DNA from: Nitrosopumilus piranensis
Lineage (GTDB): Archaea > Thermoproteota > Nitrososphaeria > Nitrososphaerales > Nitrosopumilaceae
Assembly: GCF_000875775.1 (NCBI RefSeq)
Contig: NZ_CP010868.1
Location: 372,001 to 436,000, forward strand
Length of the DNA stretch: 64,000 bases
Direction of reading: 5' to 3'
In this document: piece by piece, positions 32,785 to 42,484 of the stretch
How the letters are laid out: each line of letters opens with the position of its first letter
Position numbering within the stretch: position 1 is the stretch's first letter
The notes under the pieces: model-generated
Databases searched by the model: none
What the model was told of the DNA's origin: nothing
Seen by the model: only the letters and a program-made list of their open reading frames with translations
Position numbers and translations under genes: made by a program

Positions 32785-33502
32785 GGAAATAGGTTCTGTT
32801 TTTTCTTTCTTGACAATATTTCCATCATCAAATGCAACTTTGGAAAATATTGCAAAATACATGTATATTTTTCCTATAGTTGGAATTGCAATTGGACTTT
32901 TAGTTGGCTCTTTTGGATTTGGATTATCTTTCTTTTTTGATCCACTGCTTGTTAGTCTCTTAGTTGTTGCATCTATTGCAATTGTTACTGGCATACATCA
33001 TGCCGATGGATTGGCAGATTTTGCAGACGGACTTATGGTAAAGGGGACAAAAGAAAAAAAACTCAAAGCAATGAAAGATCTTTCTACTGGTTCAGCAGGA
33101 ATTGTTGGACTTGTTTTGTATCTTGTTGGTTTGATAATTACGATCTCACTTACTAGTGGGTTTGATTTGTTTAAAGCAATTTTGATTAGTGAAATTCTAG
33201 CTAAATTCTCAATGGTGCTTTTGGCAAGCTTGGGAAAATCTGCTACACTAGGCTCAAATTCACCTTTCGTGCATGTCATGAAAGACAAGAAAAAATTAGC
33301 AGCAGCTTTTATCATCATGCTCATCCCTGTAACTTTGATAGGCGAGACTACTGGATTGATAATGCTAGGAGTTACTATCGCTTTGACACTATTCCTATTG
33401 GGAGTATCTACTCGTAGTTTTGGTGGAATAACTGGTGATGTAATTGGTGCTACCAATGAACTTACAAGATTAGCCTCTTTGATGGTGTTTGTATCAATAT
33501 GA
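32777..33502 (+). CDS. cobS: Adenosylcobinamide-GDP ribazoletransferase (CobS)
   Basis: Integral membrane cobalamin synthase that joins the nucleotide loop to adenosylcobinamide-GDP. About 241 residues with multiple hydrophobic helices; the signature HHADGLADFADGLMVKG is near 74-90 and GGITGDVIGATNEL near 217. ATG at 32777 (rather than TTG at 32762) gives the usual MLKEIGSVFSFLTIFP start. It overlaps cbiB before it and cobY after it. Confidence 0.95.
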   Translation: MLKEIGSVFSFLTIFPSSNATLENIAKYMYIFPIVGIAIGLLVGSFGFGLSFFFDPLLVSLLVVASIAIVTGIHHADGLADFADGLMVKGTKEKKLKAMKDLSTGSAGIVGLVLYLVGLIITISLTSGFDLFKAILISEILAKFSMVLLASLGKSATLGSNSPFVHVMKDKKKLAAAFIIMLIPVTLIGETTGLIMLGVTIALTLFLLGVSTRSFGGITGDVIGATNELTRLASLMVFVSI

Positions 33503-34083
33503 TTGGTATTGTTATGGCTGGTGGCAAAGGTTCTCGTATGAATTTAGATGATGAAAAATTACTATTACAATACAAAAAGCCGATTATTCTACACGTAATT
33601 GATTCATTAAAAAATTCAAATTATTTTTCTAAAATTATTGCAATAACTAGTCCAAACTCCCCTAAAACAAAAACACTATTAGAAGAAAATAATATTGAAA
33701 TTTTTGATACTTCTGGAATAGGATATGTAGAAGATCTAAATTCTGTATTACAGAAATTCAATGATTCAATTTTAGTTGCATCTGGTGATATGCCTTTATT
33801 GGATAATGAAATTATTCAAACAATTGTAAACCACTATGACTCTCAAAAAACCTGGACAAGTATTCTTGTCACCGATAGACTGCTAACGTCTATTGGAATT
33901 AAGTCTGATTATTCTATTATTCATAATCAACAAAAATGTCATTTTACAGGAATTTCATTAATTAATTCCCAAAAAATTAACTCACTTGAAAATGTAGAAG
34001 AAAATTATGTTGTAATTGATGATAAGAGAATTGCACTTAATCTAAATACTAAACAAGATTATGATTTACTCAGCACTACCTGA
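33499..34083 (+). CDS. cobY: Adenosylcobinamide-phosphate guanylyltransferase (CobY)
   Basis: The archaeal non-orthologous replacement of CobU guanylyltransferase, making adenosylcobinamide-GDP. MobA-like fold: nucleotide loop GIVMAGGKGSRMNLDDEKLL at the N-terminus (residues 3-22) and metal-binding LVASGDMPLLDNEI near 92. 194 residues. It overlaps cobS by four bases, and its last 18 bases overlap the convergent rps27e gene. Confidence 0.9.
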   Translation: MIGIVMAGGKGSRMNLDDEKLLLQYKKPIILHVIDSLKNSNYFSKIIAITSPNSPKTKTLLEENNIEIFDTSGIGYVEDLNSVLQKFNDSILVASGDMPLLDNEIIQTIVNHYDSQKTWTSILVTDRLLTSIGIKSDYSIIHNQQKCHFTGISLINSQKINSLENVEENYVVIDDKRIALNLNTKQDYDLLSTT

Positions 34084-34263
34084 GATTTTCCCATTAATTT
34101 TTGCTTTAGAGCCTGTTGCCTCTGCAATTGTGTTTCCACATGAATTGCATGCAATTTGTGTTGATGCATGTGAATAAACAATTTGTAGTTCACCACATTC
34201 ATTGCAATTAACTTTTTGAAATTTACTTGATGGTTTTGGAATCTCAACGTGATCTTTTTTCAT
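34066..34263 (-). CDS. rps27e: Small ribosomal subunit protein S27e
   Basis: A 65-residue zinc ribbon ribosomal protein. Zinc ligands are CNECGELQIVYSH (about 20-32) and CNSCG (about 39-43), followed by the small glycine/lysine-rich end. Its start overlaps rpl44e by four bases (34260-34263); the L44e-S27e pair is conserved in archaea. Confidence 0.94.
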   Translation of the reverse strand: MKKDHVEIPKPSSKFQKVNCNECGELQIVYSHASTQIACNSCGNTIAEATGSKAKINGKISGSAE

Positions 34264-34541
34264 GCTGCCACCAACTCAAATTTCTTAATTCTAACCCCTA
34301 GTTTATTGTATTTCTTTTTACACACGGTACATGTCATAATTGGAGTAACTTTTTTTGTTACTTTGGCTGGTTTTGCTAATTTTGGGAATTTTTGTCCACC
34401 ATAACCATGTTTACGTTCAGCATGTCTTCGTTCACCCCTTGCAGAACCACGCCTTTTTCCAGCCTTGTAAATGGAGACCTTTTGTTCAGTATGTGTCTTA
34501 CATTTTGCACAATACTTGCGGATCACCTTTGGTATGTTCAT
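34260..34541 (-). CDS. rpl44e: Large ribosomal subunit protein L44e
   Basis: A 93-residue basic ribosomal protein at the tRNA exit site. Signature: KYCAKCKTHTEQKVSIYKAG at the start, the basic SARGERRHAERKHGYGGQK near 33, and the second zinc pair CTVCKKKYNK near 72-81. It is cotranscribed with rps27e and divergent from the adenine deaminase-like gene. Confidence 0.95.
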   Translation of the reverse strand: MNIPKVIRKYCAKCKTHTEQKVSIYKAGKRRGSARGERRHAERKHGYGGQKFPKLAKPAKVTKKVTPIMTCTVCKKKYNKLGVRIKKFELVAA

Positions 34542-34611
34542 ATCAACAAAACCTTCTCAACCGTAATTTAAGCATTGAATCTATAATAGGCGCAAAATCT
34601 AATTTAAAATC

Positions 34612-36375
34612 GTGACTTCGAGCCTAGCAAATTCGATCTCTTCCTTGAATTCAGTAGCTATGGGTGAAAAAAAAGCAGATCTAATTTTGAAAAATTGTAA
34701 TTTACTTTCTGTTTATACTCGTGAAATCATTCCAAAAACTCAGATTGCAATAATTGGTGATAGAATTGCATATGTTGGTCCAGATGCAACACATGCACAA
34801 GGTCCTAAAACCAAAATTGTTGATGTAAAAAACAATTATGTTGGTCCTGGTTTTGCAGATCCTCATTTACATATTGATCAATTTGTTCTTCCTTCAGAAT
34901 TTGCAAAACAAGCACTTCTTTGCGGCGTAACTTCTCTTTTCTCTGATCCTATTGATGTTGTTAGTGTAGGTGGGTACAAGGGATTTCAAGAATTTTTAAA
35001 ATTAGGAGAAGATCTTCCAGTAAGAATTTTTCAAGTTGTACCTGGTGGACTACCTGTTGATGCAAAATTTAGTAACAGTAAAACTCTTACTTTGTATCAA
35101 GAAAAATCTGCAGTAAAACATCCTCATGTTCTTGGATTGGGTGAGGTTTTCTCTTGGACAAAGGTTACTCTTCGTGAACCAAAAACAATGAAATCTCTTT
35201 CAACAATGCTAGAATGTGATTGCATTATCAATGGACACACTGCTGGCGCAAGTGAAAAAAAATTGAATGCCTATGTTTCTTCTGGAATTCTTTCTTGTCA
35301 TGAACCAATCAATTTTGATCAAGTATTGGAGAGATTACGTCTTGGAATGTGGATTATGATTAGAGAAGGCTCTATAAGACGTGATTTGAAAGAAATTATT
35401 CCAAGAGTTTTGTCTCATGGCACATATCTCAACCGATTAATGTTTTGCTCAGATGGTCTTGATCCAAAGGATATCTCAAAATTTGGTCATATTGATCATT
35501 GTATTCGTGAATCAATCAAACTTGGCTTAGAGCCAATTGATGCAGTAACTATGGCATCAAAAAATAATTTTGATTACTATAACATGGGAAAAGATCTTGG
35601 TGGAATTGCACCTGGTAAATTAGCTGATATTCTAATTTTTAATGATTTGAAATCATTTAAACCTAAAACTGTGTTTGTAGGAGGAAAACTTGCAGTATCT
35701 AATGGAAAAATTGTTTTTCCAATAAAGAAAAAAACAATATCTCCTTGGATCAAAAATACTGTCAAACTACAAAAATTCTCAAAAGATGATTTTCAAGTAA
35801 AGTCTAAAAAGAAAGATGTTGTGGCAAATACTATTTTTATGCAAACAGAAATAATTACAAAGATAGGTTCAGCTCAACTTCAGTCAAAAAATGATCTTGT
35901 TTCTGCATCTTTGGATTCAGATGTATGGAAAGTTGCTGCTTTTGATAGAACCCATGGAACGAATAGGCATGCTATAGGATTTCTTGAAAATTTTGGTGCA
36001 GATATTGGGGCATTTGCTTCTACGTGGAGTTTTCATGAAAACGATATGATAGTTATTGGTTCAAATGACTCTGATATGGCGTTTGCATCAAATCACTTAA
36101 TCAAAAATCAGGGTGGACTTGTTGTAGTAAAATCTGGCGAAGTTCTTGCTTCTTTACCTCTACAGTTTGCAGGGATCGTTTCAACAGATTCATTTGACAA
36201 AGTATCATCTAATTTTGAAAAAATCAATAACTCAATTGTTGATTCTGGATGTAAATTTTCCAGACCTCATCTAATTCCTTTGTTTTTGCCTTTTTTGGCT
36301 TTACCTTCTGTTAGAATCCTTTCAGGTGGTATTGTTGATGTAAAAAAACGGAGTTACATCTCACCGATCAACTAA
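34612..36375 (+). CDS. ade: Adenine deaminase-like amidohydrolase
   Basis: A 587-residue enzyme with the two-part layout of adenine deaminase (metal-dependent TIM-barrel plus C-terminal ADD domain). The first metal motif appears as GFADPHLHIDQF near 75-86, GLGEVFSW near 170, CSDGLDPKDIS near 282 and GKLADILIFNDLKSFKPK near 333. In familiar members the segment after the first motif reads ADPHEIANV; here it is SDPIDVVSV, with loss of that histidine, so substrate or metal use may differ. GTG at 34612 is chosen because a TATA-like CTATAATAGG lies 27 bases ahead. Confidence 0.85.
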   Translation: MTSSLANSISSLNSVAMGEKKADLILKNCNLLSVYTREIIPKTQIAIIGDRIAYVGPDATHAQGPKTKIVDVKNNYVGPGFADPHLHIDQFVLPSEFAKQALLCGVTSLFSDPIDVVSVGGYKGFQEFLKLGEDLPVRIFQVVPGGLPVDAKFSNSKTLTLYQEKSAVKHPHVLGLGEVFSWTKVTLREPKTMKSLSTMLECDCIINGHTAGASEKKLNAYVSSGILSCHEPINFDQVLERLRLGMWIMIREGSIRRDLKEIIPRVLSHGTYLNRLMFCSDGLDPKDISKFGHIDHCIRESIKLGLEPIDAVTMASKNNFDYYNMGKDLGGIAPGKLADILIFNDLKSFKPKTVFVGGKLAVSNGKIVFPIKKKTISPWIKNTVKLQKFSKDDFQVKSKKKDVVANTIFMQTEIITKIGSAQLQSKNDLVSASLDSDVWKVAAFDRTHGTNRHAIGFLENFGADIGAFASTWSFHENDMIVIGSNDSDMAFASNHLIKNQGGLVVVKSGEVLASLPLQFAGIVSTDSFDKVSSNFEKINNSIVDSGCKFSRPHLIPLFLPFLALPSVRILSGGIVDVKKRSYISPIN

Positions 36376-36419
36376 GTAATGTTAAAAAGGGGGATTCAAG
36401 GGATTGAAGCTGAATCTAA

Positions 36420-38048
36420 ATGGCATCAATTCAACAAGGACCAAATGGACCTGTTTTAGTACTCAAAGAGAGTGCGTTACAACAAAAAGGTAAAGACGCT
36501 CAACAAAATAACATTGCAGCAGCAAAATTAGTTGCAGAATTAGTAAAAACCAGTCTCGGACCAAGAGGTCTTGATAAAATGTTAGTTGATTCTTTAGGTG
36601 ACGTTACTATTACGAACGATGGAGCAACAATTCTCAAAGAAATTGATGTCCAACATCCAGCAGCCAAAATGATGGTTGAGATTTCTAAAACTGTAGATAA
36701 TGAAGTTGGGGATGGTACAACTTCTTCTGTAGTTTTTGGAGGTACACTATTAGCAAAAGCAGAAGAGCTTCTCAAAAAGGATGTTCATTCTTCTACAATT
36801 GTTGATGGCTATCAAATTGCAGCAGAAAAAACTCTTGAAATTTACTCTGAATTATCAAAGAAAATCAAACCTGATGATAAAGAATCACTCATAAAAATCG
36901 CTACAACAAGTATGCAATCAAAATTAATCTCAGAAGATAGTGGCATATTGTCAAAAGTTGTGGTTGATGCTATTCTTAGTATTGTTACTAAGAAGGGCGA
37001 AGACTATTTTGTTGACCTTGAAAATATCAAGGTTGAAAAGAAAGCTGGTGCATCAATCCAAGATACTCAAATTGTTAAAGGAATTGTTTTAGATAAAGAA
37101 ATTGTTCATAGTGGAATGCCTACAAAAATAGATGGAGCCCATATTGCTTTGCTTAATTCAGCACTTGAAATTGAAAAAACTGAAATGAGTTCTGAAATAA
37201 GAATTTCAGATCCAACTCAAATGCAGATGTTCTTAGAAGAAGAAAATAGAATGCTAAAGACAATGGTTGATAAATTACATGATATTGGAGTCAATGTCCT
37301 AATCTGCCAAAAAGGAATTGATGATATTGCACAACACTATCTTGCAAAAAATGGAATCATGGCAGTACGTCGTGTAAAAGAAAGTGATATGATTAAACTA
37401 GCAAAGGCTACTGGAGGTCGCGTAATTACTAACCTAGATGATCTATCTGAAAAAGATCTTGGTTCTGCTAATTTAGTTCACCAAAAGAAAGTTGAATCTG
37501 ATAAATGGGTATTCATTGAAGGATGTAAAAATCCACAATCCGTTACAATGTTAATTCGTGGTGGCTCTCAGAGAGTAATTGATGAAGTTGACCGTTCCAT
37601 TCATGACTCCCTTATGGTAGTAAAAGATGTAATTGAAAAGCCTGAAATTGTTGCAGGTGGAGGTGCGCCAGAAGCTTATGCAGCCTCACAACTCAAAGAT
37701 TGGGCTGATAATTTTGATGGACGAGAACAACTTGCAATTAAGAAATATGCTGAAGCATTAGAGGTAATTCCATTAACAATTGCAGAAAATGCAGGAATGG
37801 ATCCAATTGATACCATGGCAAATCTACGAGCAAAACAAAATCAAGGTCGTAAATGGACTGGTATTGATGCTAGAAATACAAAGATTGCAGACATGCTTTC
37901 AATTGATGTTGTAGAACCTGTTGCTGTTAAAGAACAAATTATTAAATCTGCGACAGAAGCTGCATGTATGATTCTTAGAATTGATGATGTAATTGCTGTC
38001 TCTGGTGGTCCAGGTGGTACCGGCGGTGGCATGCCTCCAATGGGATAA
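36420..38048 (+). CDS. thsA: Thermosome subunit (group II chaperonin)
   Basis: An ATP-dependent protein-folding chaperonin of 542 residues. Motifs: [20 protein letters not shown] near 41, [20 protein letters not shown] near 63, [12 protein letters not shown] near 93 and the apical and lower nucleotide-domain segments, e.g. [12 protein letters not shown] near 413. The C-terminus is the typical GGP..GGM tail. Co-located with housekeeping genes; a promoter-like GTTAAAAAGG is about 35 bases ahead of the ATG. Only one subunit is seen in this window. Confidence 0.96.
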   Translation: MASIQQGPNGPVLVLKESALQQKGKDAQQNNIAAAKLVAELVKTSLGPRGLDKMLVDSLGDVTITNDGATILKEIDVQHPAAKMMVEISKTVDNEVGDGTTSSVVFGGTLLAKAEELLKKDVHSSTIVDGYQIAAEKTLEIYSELSKKIKPDDKESLIKIATTSMQSKLISEDSGILSKVVVDAILSIVTKKGEDYFVDLENIKVEKKAGASIQDTQIVKGIVLDKEIVHSGMPTKIDGAHIALLNSALEIEKTEMSSEIRISDPTQMQMFLEEENRMLKTMVDKLHDIGVNVLICQKGIDDIAQHYLAKNGIMAVRRVKESDMIKLAKATGGRVITNLDDLSEKDLGSANLVHQKKVESDKWVFIEGCKNPQSVTMLIRGGSQRVIDEVDRSIHDSLMVVKDVIEKPEIVAGGGAPEAYAASQLKDWADNFDGREQLAIKKYAEALEVIPLTIAENAGMDPIDTMANLRAKQNQGRKWTGIDARNTKIADMLSIDVVEPVAVKEQIIKSATEAACMILRIDDVIAVSGGPGGTGGGMPPMG

Positions 38049-38085
38049 TTAATTAAAACTTAAGCATTCTACTTTTCATACGTTA

Positions 38086-38955
38086 TTGTTGTACAAGCTA
38101 GGTATTGATTTAGGTGGAACAAAAACTGAAGCAATTCTATTGGATGATTCGTTAAACGTTTTAGAAAGAAAGAGAGTTGCCACTCCAAAAGAAAATTATT
38201 CTAAAATAGTTGATACAATTTCAAACCTAGTCTCAGAAATTTCACGAGATGTTTCGGATTTTTCTGTGGGAGTTTGTACACCTGGTACAATTTCAAAACA
38301 AACTGGTCTGATAAAAAATAGCAATACTCAATGTCTTATTGGAAAACCATTAAAAGAAGATCTAGAAGAAAAATTACATAAAAAAATCTCTATAGAAAAT
38401 GATGCAAATTGTTTTGTAATGGCTGAATCAAAACTGGGCGCTACAAAAGAATTTGATTTTGTTTTTGGTGTAATTATGGGAACTGGCGTTGGTGGAGGGA
38501 TTGTTATCAATGGAAAACTACATTCAGGAAGAACTAACATTGCAGGAGAATGGGGACATCATATGTTATATCGTAATGGAAATCTATGTTATTGTGGAAA
38601 AACTGGTTGTGTTGAGACCTATATTAGCGGTCCTGCATTAGAGAAAAAATGGACATTGCTTACGGGACAAACAAAATCCATGCCTGAGATTCTCTCTGAA
38701 ATTAATAGTGATGCTGGGAAAAAATGGAAAAACGAATTTTTAGAGAATTTTGGATTTGGTTTGGCAAATGTAATTGATATCTTAGATCCTGATGCAATTG
38801 TTCTTGGCGGTGGCCTGTCAAATATTAATTTCTTGTATTCAGAAGGAAAAAAATCAGTTTATGATAAAGTGTTTTCAGATTTAGTTGGTACGCCTATCTT
38901 AAAAAACGAATTAGGTGATTCTGCTGGTGTTTATGGTGCTGCTTTACTAAATTAA
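38086..38955 (+). CDS. ROK-family sugar kinase
   Basis: A glucokinase/N-acetylhexosamine kinase-type ROK protein of 289 residues starting with TTG at 38086. Phosphate loop GIDLGGTKTEAILLDD (residues 5-20), catalytic region ENDANCFVMAESKLGA near 105, MGTGVGGGIVINGKLHSG near 130, and the zinc motif CYCGKTGCVETY near 168. Substrate cannot be told from sequence; glucose, mannose or an amino sugar are candidates. The gene stands one base before the convergent DUF2024 gene. Confidence 0.92.
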   Translation: MLYKLGIDLGGTKTEAILLDDSLNVLERKRVATPKENYSKIVDTISNLVSEISRDVSDFSVGVCTPGTISKQTGLIKNSNTQCLIGKPLKEDLEEKLHKKISIENDANCFVMAESKLGATKEFDFVFGVIMGTGVGGGIVINGKLHSGRTNIAGEWGHHMLYRNGNLCYCGKTGCVETYISGPALEKKWTLLTGQTKSMPEILSEINSDAGKKWKNEFLENFGFGLANVIDILDPDAIVLGGGLSNINFLYSEGKKSVYDKVFSDLVGTPILKNELGDSAGVYGAALLN

Positions 38956-39225
38956 TTACTCAGGGCATCCTTCCATCTTTGAAATGAAATAACCATTAGT
39001 CATTATCTCAATTTCCATATCTTCTGGAACTGATTGAGTATGACAGAATTTACATTCTTCAGTTGTTACTTTGGAATCTCCTTCTCCAATTGTATTGAGC
39101 CACTCCTTTGCATAGGAAATTGCTTTTTGTACATCACTGTTATCAGTGACTACATCAAAATGCATTGTATGGCCATCTTTTGCTTTAACATATGTGTCAA
39201 AAACATGAAAATCCATATTCATCAC
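38956..39225 (-). CDS. DUF2024-family protein
   Basis: An 89-residue protein with FHVFDTYVKAKDGHTMHFDV at the N-terminus, the diagnostic DUF2024 start, a helical middle (AISYAKEWLN) and a CKFCHTQ zinc-like pair near 58-64. The family is of unknown function. The first residues (MMNMD) may be leader; ATG at 39216 is an alternative start. Confidence 0.85.
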   Translation of the reverse strand: MMNMDFHVFDTYVKAKDGHTMHFDVVTDNSDVQKAISYAKEWLNTIGEGDSKVTTEECKFCHTQSVPEDMEIEIMTNGYFISKMEGCPE

Positions 39226-39231
39226 AAATAA

Positions 39232-39594
39232 TTACGAGTATTTATTTTTGATTTTCAAAACTTTTTCTACTATTTCATTAACATCTGCATCTAGTTCTGT
39301 ACTGATCAAAATTAATCCAGCACCACCGATTGGAATGGTCACTCTATAGATTTTTTCATATTTTGCTAGTGCAAAAATTGGCTTTCCAATTTTATTTGAT
39401 GTCTTTTTGCGTGTAGACCAACGATAAACTGCTTGAGATAATGATAATTCTGTTTCTTCCCTTGATAGATAATTTTCTGCGTCAGCACGCATTTTATCAT
39501 ATAATTCTCCGTAATCATATACTCCAACATATCTAATTTTTTTATCGCTTTCTAAAACTTCATTACAAATTTTTTCATATTCCAAATTTCTCAC
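39232..39594 (-). CDS. Hypothetical protein (profilin/PAS-like small domain)
   Basis: A 120-residue protein. KKIRYVGVYDYGELYDKM near 18 and KIYRVTIPIGGAGLILIST near 83 give alternating strands and helices like a small sensor or profilin-like domain, with DADVNEIVEKVLKI at the end. Similar proteins are widespread in this phylum and have no assigned role. It lies next to guaA on the same strand. Confidence 0.7.
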   Translation of the reverse strand: MRNLEYEKICNEVLESDKKIRYVGVYDYGELYDKMRADAENYLSREETELSLSQAVYRWSTRKKTSNKIGKPIFALAKYEKIYRVTIPIGGAGLILISTELDADVNEIVEKVLKIKNKYS

Positions 39595-41118
39595 CTATTG
39601 GGGCTCAATTGTTGCTGGAGGCTTGCTTGAAATTGTATATGTGACCCAAGTGACATCTTCAATTTCATTTGTTATTCTATTGCTCATCTTTTCTAAAATC
39701 CCATGTGGTAATCTTGTCCAGTCAGCAGTCATTGCATCAATTGAATCTACAACTCTAATCATCACTATATTTCCGTATCTGCGTTCATCCCCTACAACTC
39801 CAACTGCTCTATCATCTCCCACTGCTGCATAAGCCTGCCATACTTTTCCATATAGTCCAGCTTCTACTAATTCATCTTCCACAATTTTACTTGCAACTTT
39901 TGCAATCTGTAGCTTTGTTGGTGTAACTTCGCCGATAATTCTAACAGCTAATCCCGGACCTGGAAATGGATGTCTCATGAAAAGTTTTTCTGGAACTTTG
40001 AGAATTTTTGCAATCATTCTAACTTCATCTTTGTATAATTCTCTTAATGGCTCTAAAATTTCTAAATTAAGCCAGTCAGGTAATCCTCCTACATTATGAT
40101 GTGATTTTATAACATCTGCAGGTCCTTTTGAAACACCGCTCTCAATTACATCTGGATAAAGAGTTCCTTGTGCCAACCATTTGAATGGACCATTTTTTTC
40201 AGCAAATTCTGTAAATACATTGATGAATTCCTCACCTACAATCATTCGTTTTTTCTCAGGATCTTCTACTCCCTTGAGTTTTCCAAGAAACTTGTCTACT
40301 GCATTAATTGATGTAAAATTTACATTGAAATTTTCTTTGAACATAGTCTCAATTTCTGTTTCTTCATTTAATCTCAATAGTCCATTATTTACAAAAACAC
40401 ATTTGAGTCGGTCTCCAATAGCTTTGTGAATCAATAATGCGGCAACAGTAGAATCTATGCCTCCACTGACACCACAAAGCACATTTCCATCAATTTTTGA
40501 GATTTTTTCAACTGCTGAATCAATAAAACCCTCCATAGTCCAATCTTGCTTTGCTCCACAAACCTTCAAAACAAAATTCTTGAGTATTTCTGTACCTTGT
40601 TCAGTATGAACTACTTCTGGATGAAATTGAATTCCATATACTGACTTTTCATGTGAAGCTATTGCTGCTGCTTTTGCACTCTCAGTATGTCCTATGATTT
40701 GAAAACCAGGAGGAATTTCTTCTGCTTCATCTCCATGACTCATCCATGCTCTTACTGATTCACCTACACCACTTAACAAATCTTTATCATTGTCAATTGT
40801 TAGTAGTGATGAACCATATTCTTTATTTGCCCTTTTTACCTTACCTCCATACTTGTTAACAATTAACTGATGGCCATAACAAATTCCAAGCAATGGTAAA
40901 TTCATCTCAAAAATTTTATTTTCTGGAACTGGCGCATCTGAATTATACACACTAGATGGACCTCCTGAAAAAATAATCCCTTTAGGATTATGTTTTTGTA
41001 ATTCTTCATAACTAATATCAAATGGAACCAATTCTGCATATACTGAAAATTCTCTGATTCTTCTACAAATCAAATGGCTGTACTGCGACCCAAAATCTAA
41101 AACTACAATTTTATCCAT
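39595..41118 (-). CDS. guaA: GMP synthase (glutamine-hydrolysing)
   Basis: Converts XMP to GMP. The single 507-residue chain has both domains: glutamine amidotransferase with GICYGHQ nucleophile near 78-84 and QFHPEV near 164, then the ATP-pyrophosphatase P-loop GVSGGIDSTVAALL near 212, and the dimerisation C-terminus. Many archaea split the two activities between genes; here they are fused. The upstream gene at 41123 is four bases away. IMP dehydrogenase lies about 2.3 kb further right. Confidence 0.96.
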   Translation of the reverse strand: MDKIVVLDFGSQYSHLICRRIREFSVYAELVPFDISYEELQKHNPKGIIFSGGPSSVYNSDAPVPENKIFEMNLPLLGICYGHQLIVNKYGGKVKRANKEYGSSLLTIDNDKDLLSGVGESVRAWMSHGDEAEEIPPGFQIIGHTESAKAAAIASHEKSVYGIQFHPEVVHTEQGTEILKNFVLKVCGAKQDWTMEGFIDSAVEKISKIDGNVLCGVSGGIDSTVAALLIHKAIGDRLKCVFVNNGLLRLNEETEIETMFKENFNVNFTSINAVDKFLGKLKGVEDPEKKRMIVGEEFINVFTEFAEKNGPFKWLAQGTLYPDVIESGVSKGPADVIKSHHNVGGLPDWLNLEILEPLRELYKDEVRMIAKILKVPEKLFMRHPFPGPGLAVRIIGEVTPTKLQIAKVASKIVEDELVEAGLYGKVWQAYAAVGDDRAVGVVGDERRYGNIVMIRVVDSIDAMTADWTRLPHGILEKMSNRITNEIEDVTWVTYTISSKPPATIEPQ

Positions 41119-41122
41119 GTTA

Positions 41123-41695
41123 TCACTTGTTGATATTTTCTAGCATTCTTGATAATGACCATCCTGCTGTATTGATTAGCTCATTAACTCTTTCTTTTTG
41201 CCTATAGTTTTTGATGATAATTTCTCTAATATCGGAACCGTTTTTATTAATTATATAATCAATTATTGATTCTCTTTGTATTTTTCCATTTTCTACGTCT
41301 GCTGAATCTTTCTTTTTCATTTCTCCAATAATTCTATCTAGAAAAAATGATTTGAAAGGTGGTGTATCGGCATTAATCTCAACATTGTCGTCTAATACTA
41401 TTGAGACTTGTTCAGGCGTAACAAATGCCTTGGCAATGATCTTTCCATCTTTTCCTTGTTTAATTGGAATTGAATTTTTTACTTCTTTGATTGTCTCTGT
41501 AGCTTCTTGAGGTTCAATTTTTTTTGATGGTGTTAATTGTGATGCCTTGGTAAAACTAGATTCTTTTAAGAACAGATCCAAAATTGTAATATCTTTTTCT
41601 AAATTCTCTATTGATTCATGATGCTTATCTATTTGCTCGATTAAACTTTCTCTCAAAGTAACAATCCCCTTCATCTGTTCCTCTGAAAATTTCAT
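41123..41695 (-). CDS. Hypothetical coiled-coil protein upstream of guaA
   Basis: A 190-residue protein. The N-terminal third is a charged helix with heptad character (LIEQIDKHHESIENLEKDIT), the centre a beta-like segment (DGKIIAKAFVTPEQVSIVLD), the end basic and helical (DIREIIIKNYRQKERVNELI). Not recognised. Its stop lies four bases before the guaA start, so co-translation with guaA is likely. Confidence 0.7.
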   Translation of the reverse strand: MKFSEEQMKGIVTLRESLIEQIDKHHESIENLEKDITILDLFLKESSFTKASQLTPSKKIEPQEATETIKEVKNSIPIKQGKDGKIIAKAFVTPEQVSIVLDDNVEINADTPPFKSFFLDRIIGEMKKKDSADVENGKIQRESIIDYIINKNGSDIREIIIKNYRQKERVNELINTAGWSLSRMLENINK

Positions 41696-41730
41696 AATTT
41701 GATAAATGAGGAATGGGTATTAAATGCATT

Positions 41731-42471
41731 CTAGGTAATTATAATATCCAGGTCTTTGTATGCTATTTTTTTAAATCCCTTGATTTGCATTGAAGTTGTA
41801 AATAATTCAGATTTTGTTTTAGTGGCTAACCATTCTAAGAGTGATTTTCCTTTTTTTAATTTCATCAACTTTATTTTTCTTTCTGACTTTTTTGTATTTG
41901 AGAACTTGCCTATTCTATTTCCAAAATCCATTCCAAATAGAATGATTTTCTTTGCACCATAATGACTTGCTAGAAACACACCTCTATCACCATCAGTAAA
42001 CCCTCCAAAGTTTTGTATTTTGTTAAATGGTTTTGTTTGTGTAGTTCCAATACAATTTTTAAATTCTTTTATCATATTCAATTTTTCAATGTTGTCTCCA
42101 TGTGCATGAACAACAAAGATAGCTTTTTTTGAAATTTTTTTAAATGAATCTTTGTCCCCATCTAAATCAGTTACAACAATTTCTGGAACAATTCCATTTT
42201 CTAATAATGGTTTAAGTGAACTGTCTGCTGCAATTTTGATTCCTTTTAGTTTCTTTATTTTTGGGATTGCAAATGACAGTGAGGGTCCAGAACCTATTAC
42301 AAATACTGTTTTATCATGAACTAAACTATGAATTTTTTTATCAACACTGGATTTTTTTAGAATCGAGTTTAACAATATGGCTGATTTTTTGTCTTTATTC
42401 TCATTATAGTTGAATTCTTTTAAAATATCCGAATACTTGATTTTCCAACCTGAAATCATCATATGACTCAA
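41731..42471 (-). CDS. mptE: 6-hydroxymethyl-dihydropterin diphosphokinase MptE-like
   Basis: An archaeal enzyme (DUF115 family) that activates 6-hydroxymethyl-7,8-dihydropterin with diphosphate, replacing FolK. 246 residues: VFVIGSGPSLSFAIPKIK near 56, IVPEIVVTDLDGDKDSF near 93, HAHGDN near 120 and GGFTDGDRGVFLASHYGAKK near 155. It is divergent, 14 bases apart, from the FolP-like gene at 42485, giving two successive pterin pathway enzymes head to head. Confidence 0.9.
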   Translation of the reverse strand: MSHMMISGWKIKYSDILKEFNYNENKDKKSAILLNSILKKSSVDKKIHSLVHDKTVFVIGSGPSLSFAIPKIKKLKGIKIAADSSLKPLLENGIVPEIVVTDLDGDKDSFKKISKKAIFVVHAHGDNIEKLNMIKEFKNCIGTTQTKPFNKIQNFGGFTDGDRGVFLASHYGAKKIILFGMDFGNRIGKFSNTKKSERKIKLMKLKKGKSLLEWLATKTKSELFTTSMQIKGFKKIAYKDLDIIIT

Positions 42472-42484
42472 ATTGTATTAGTTT

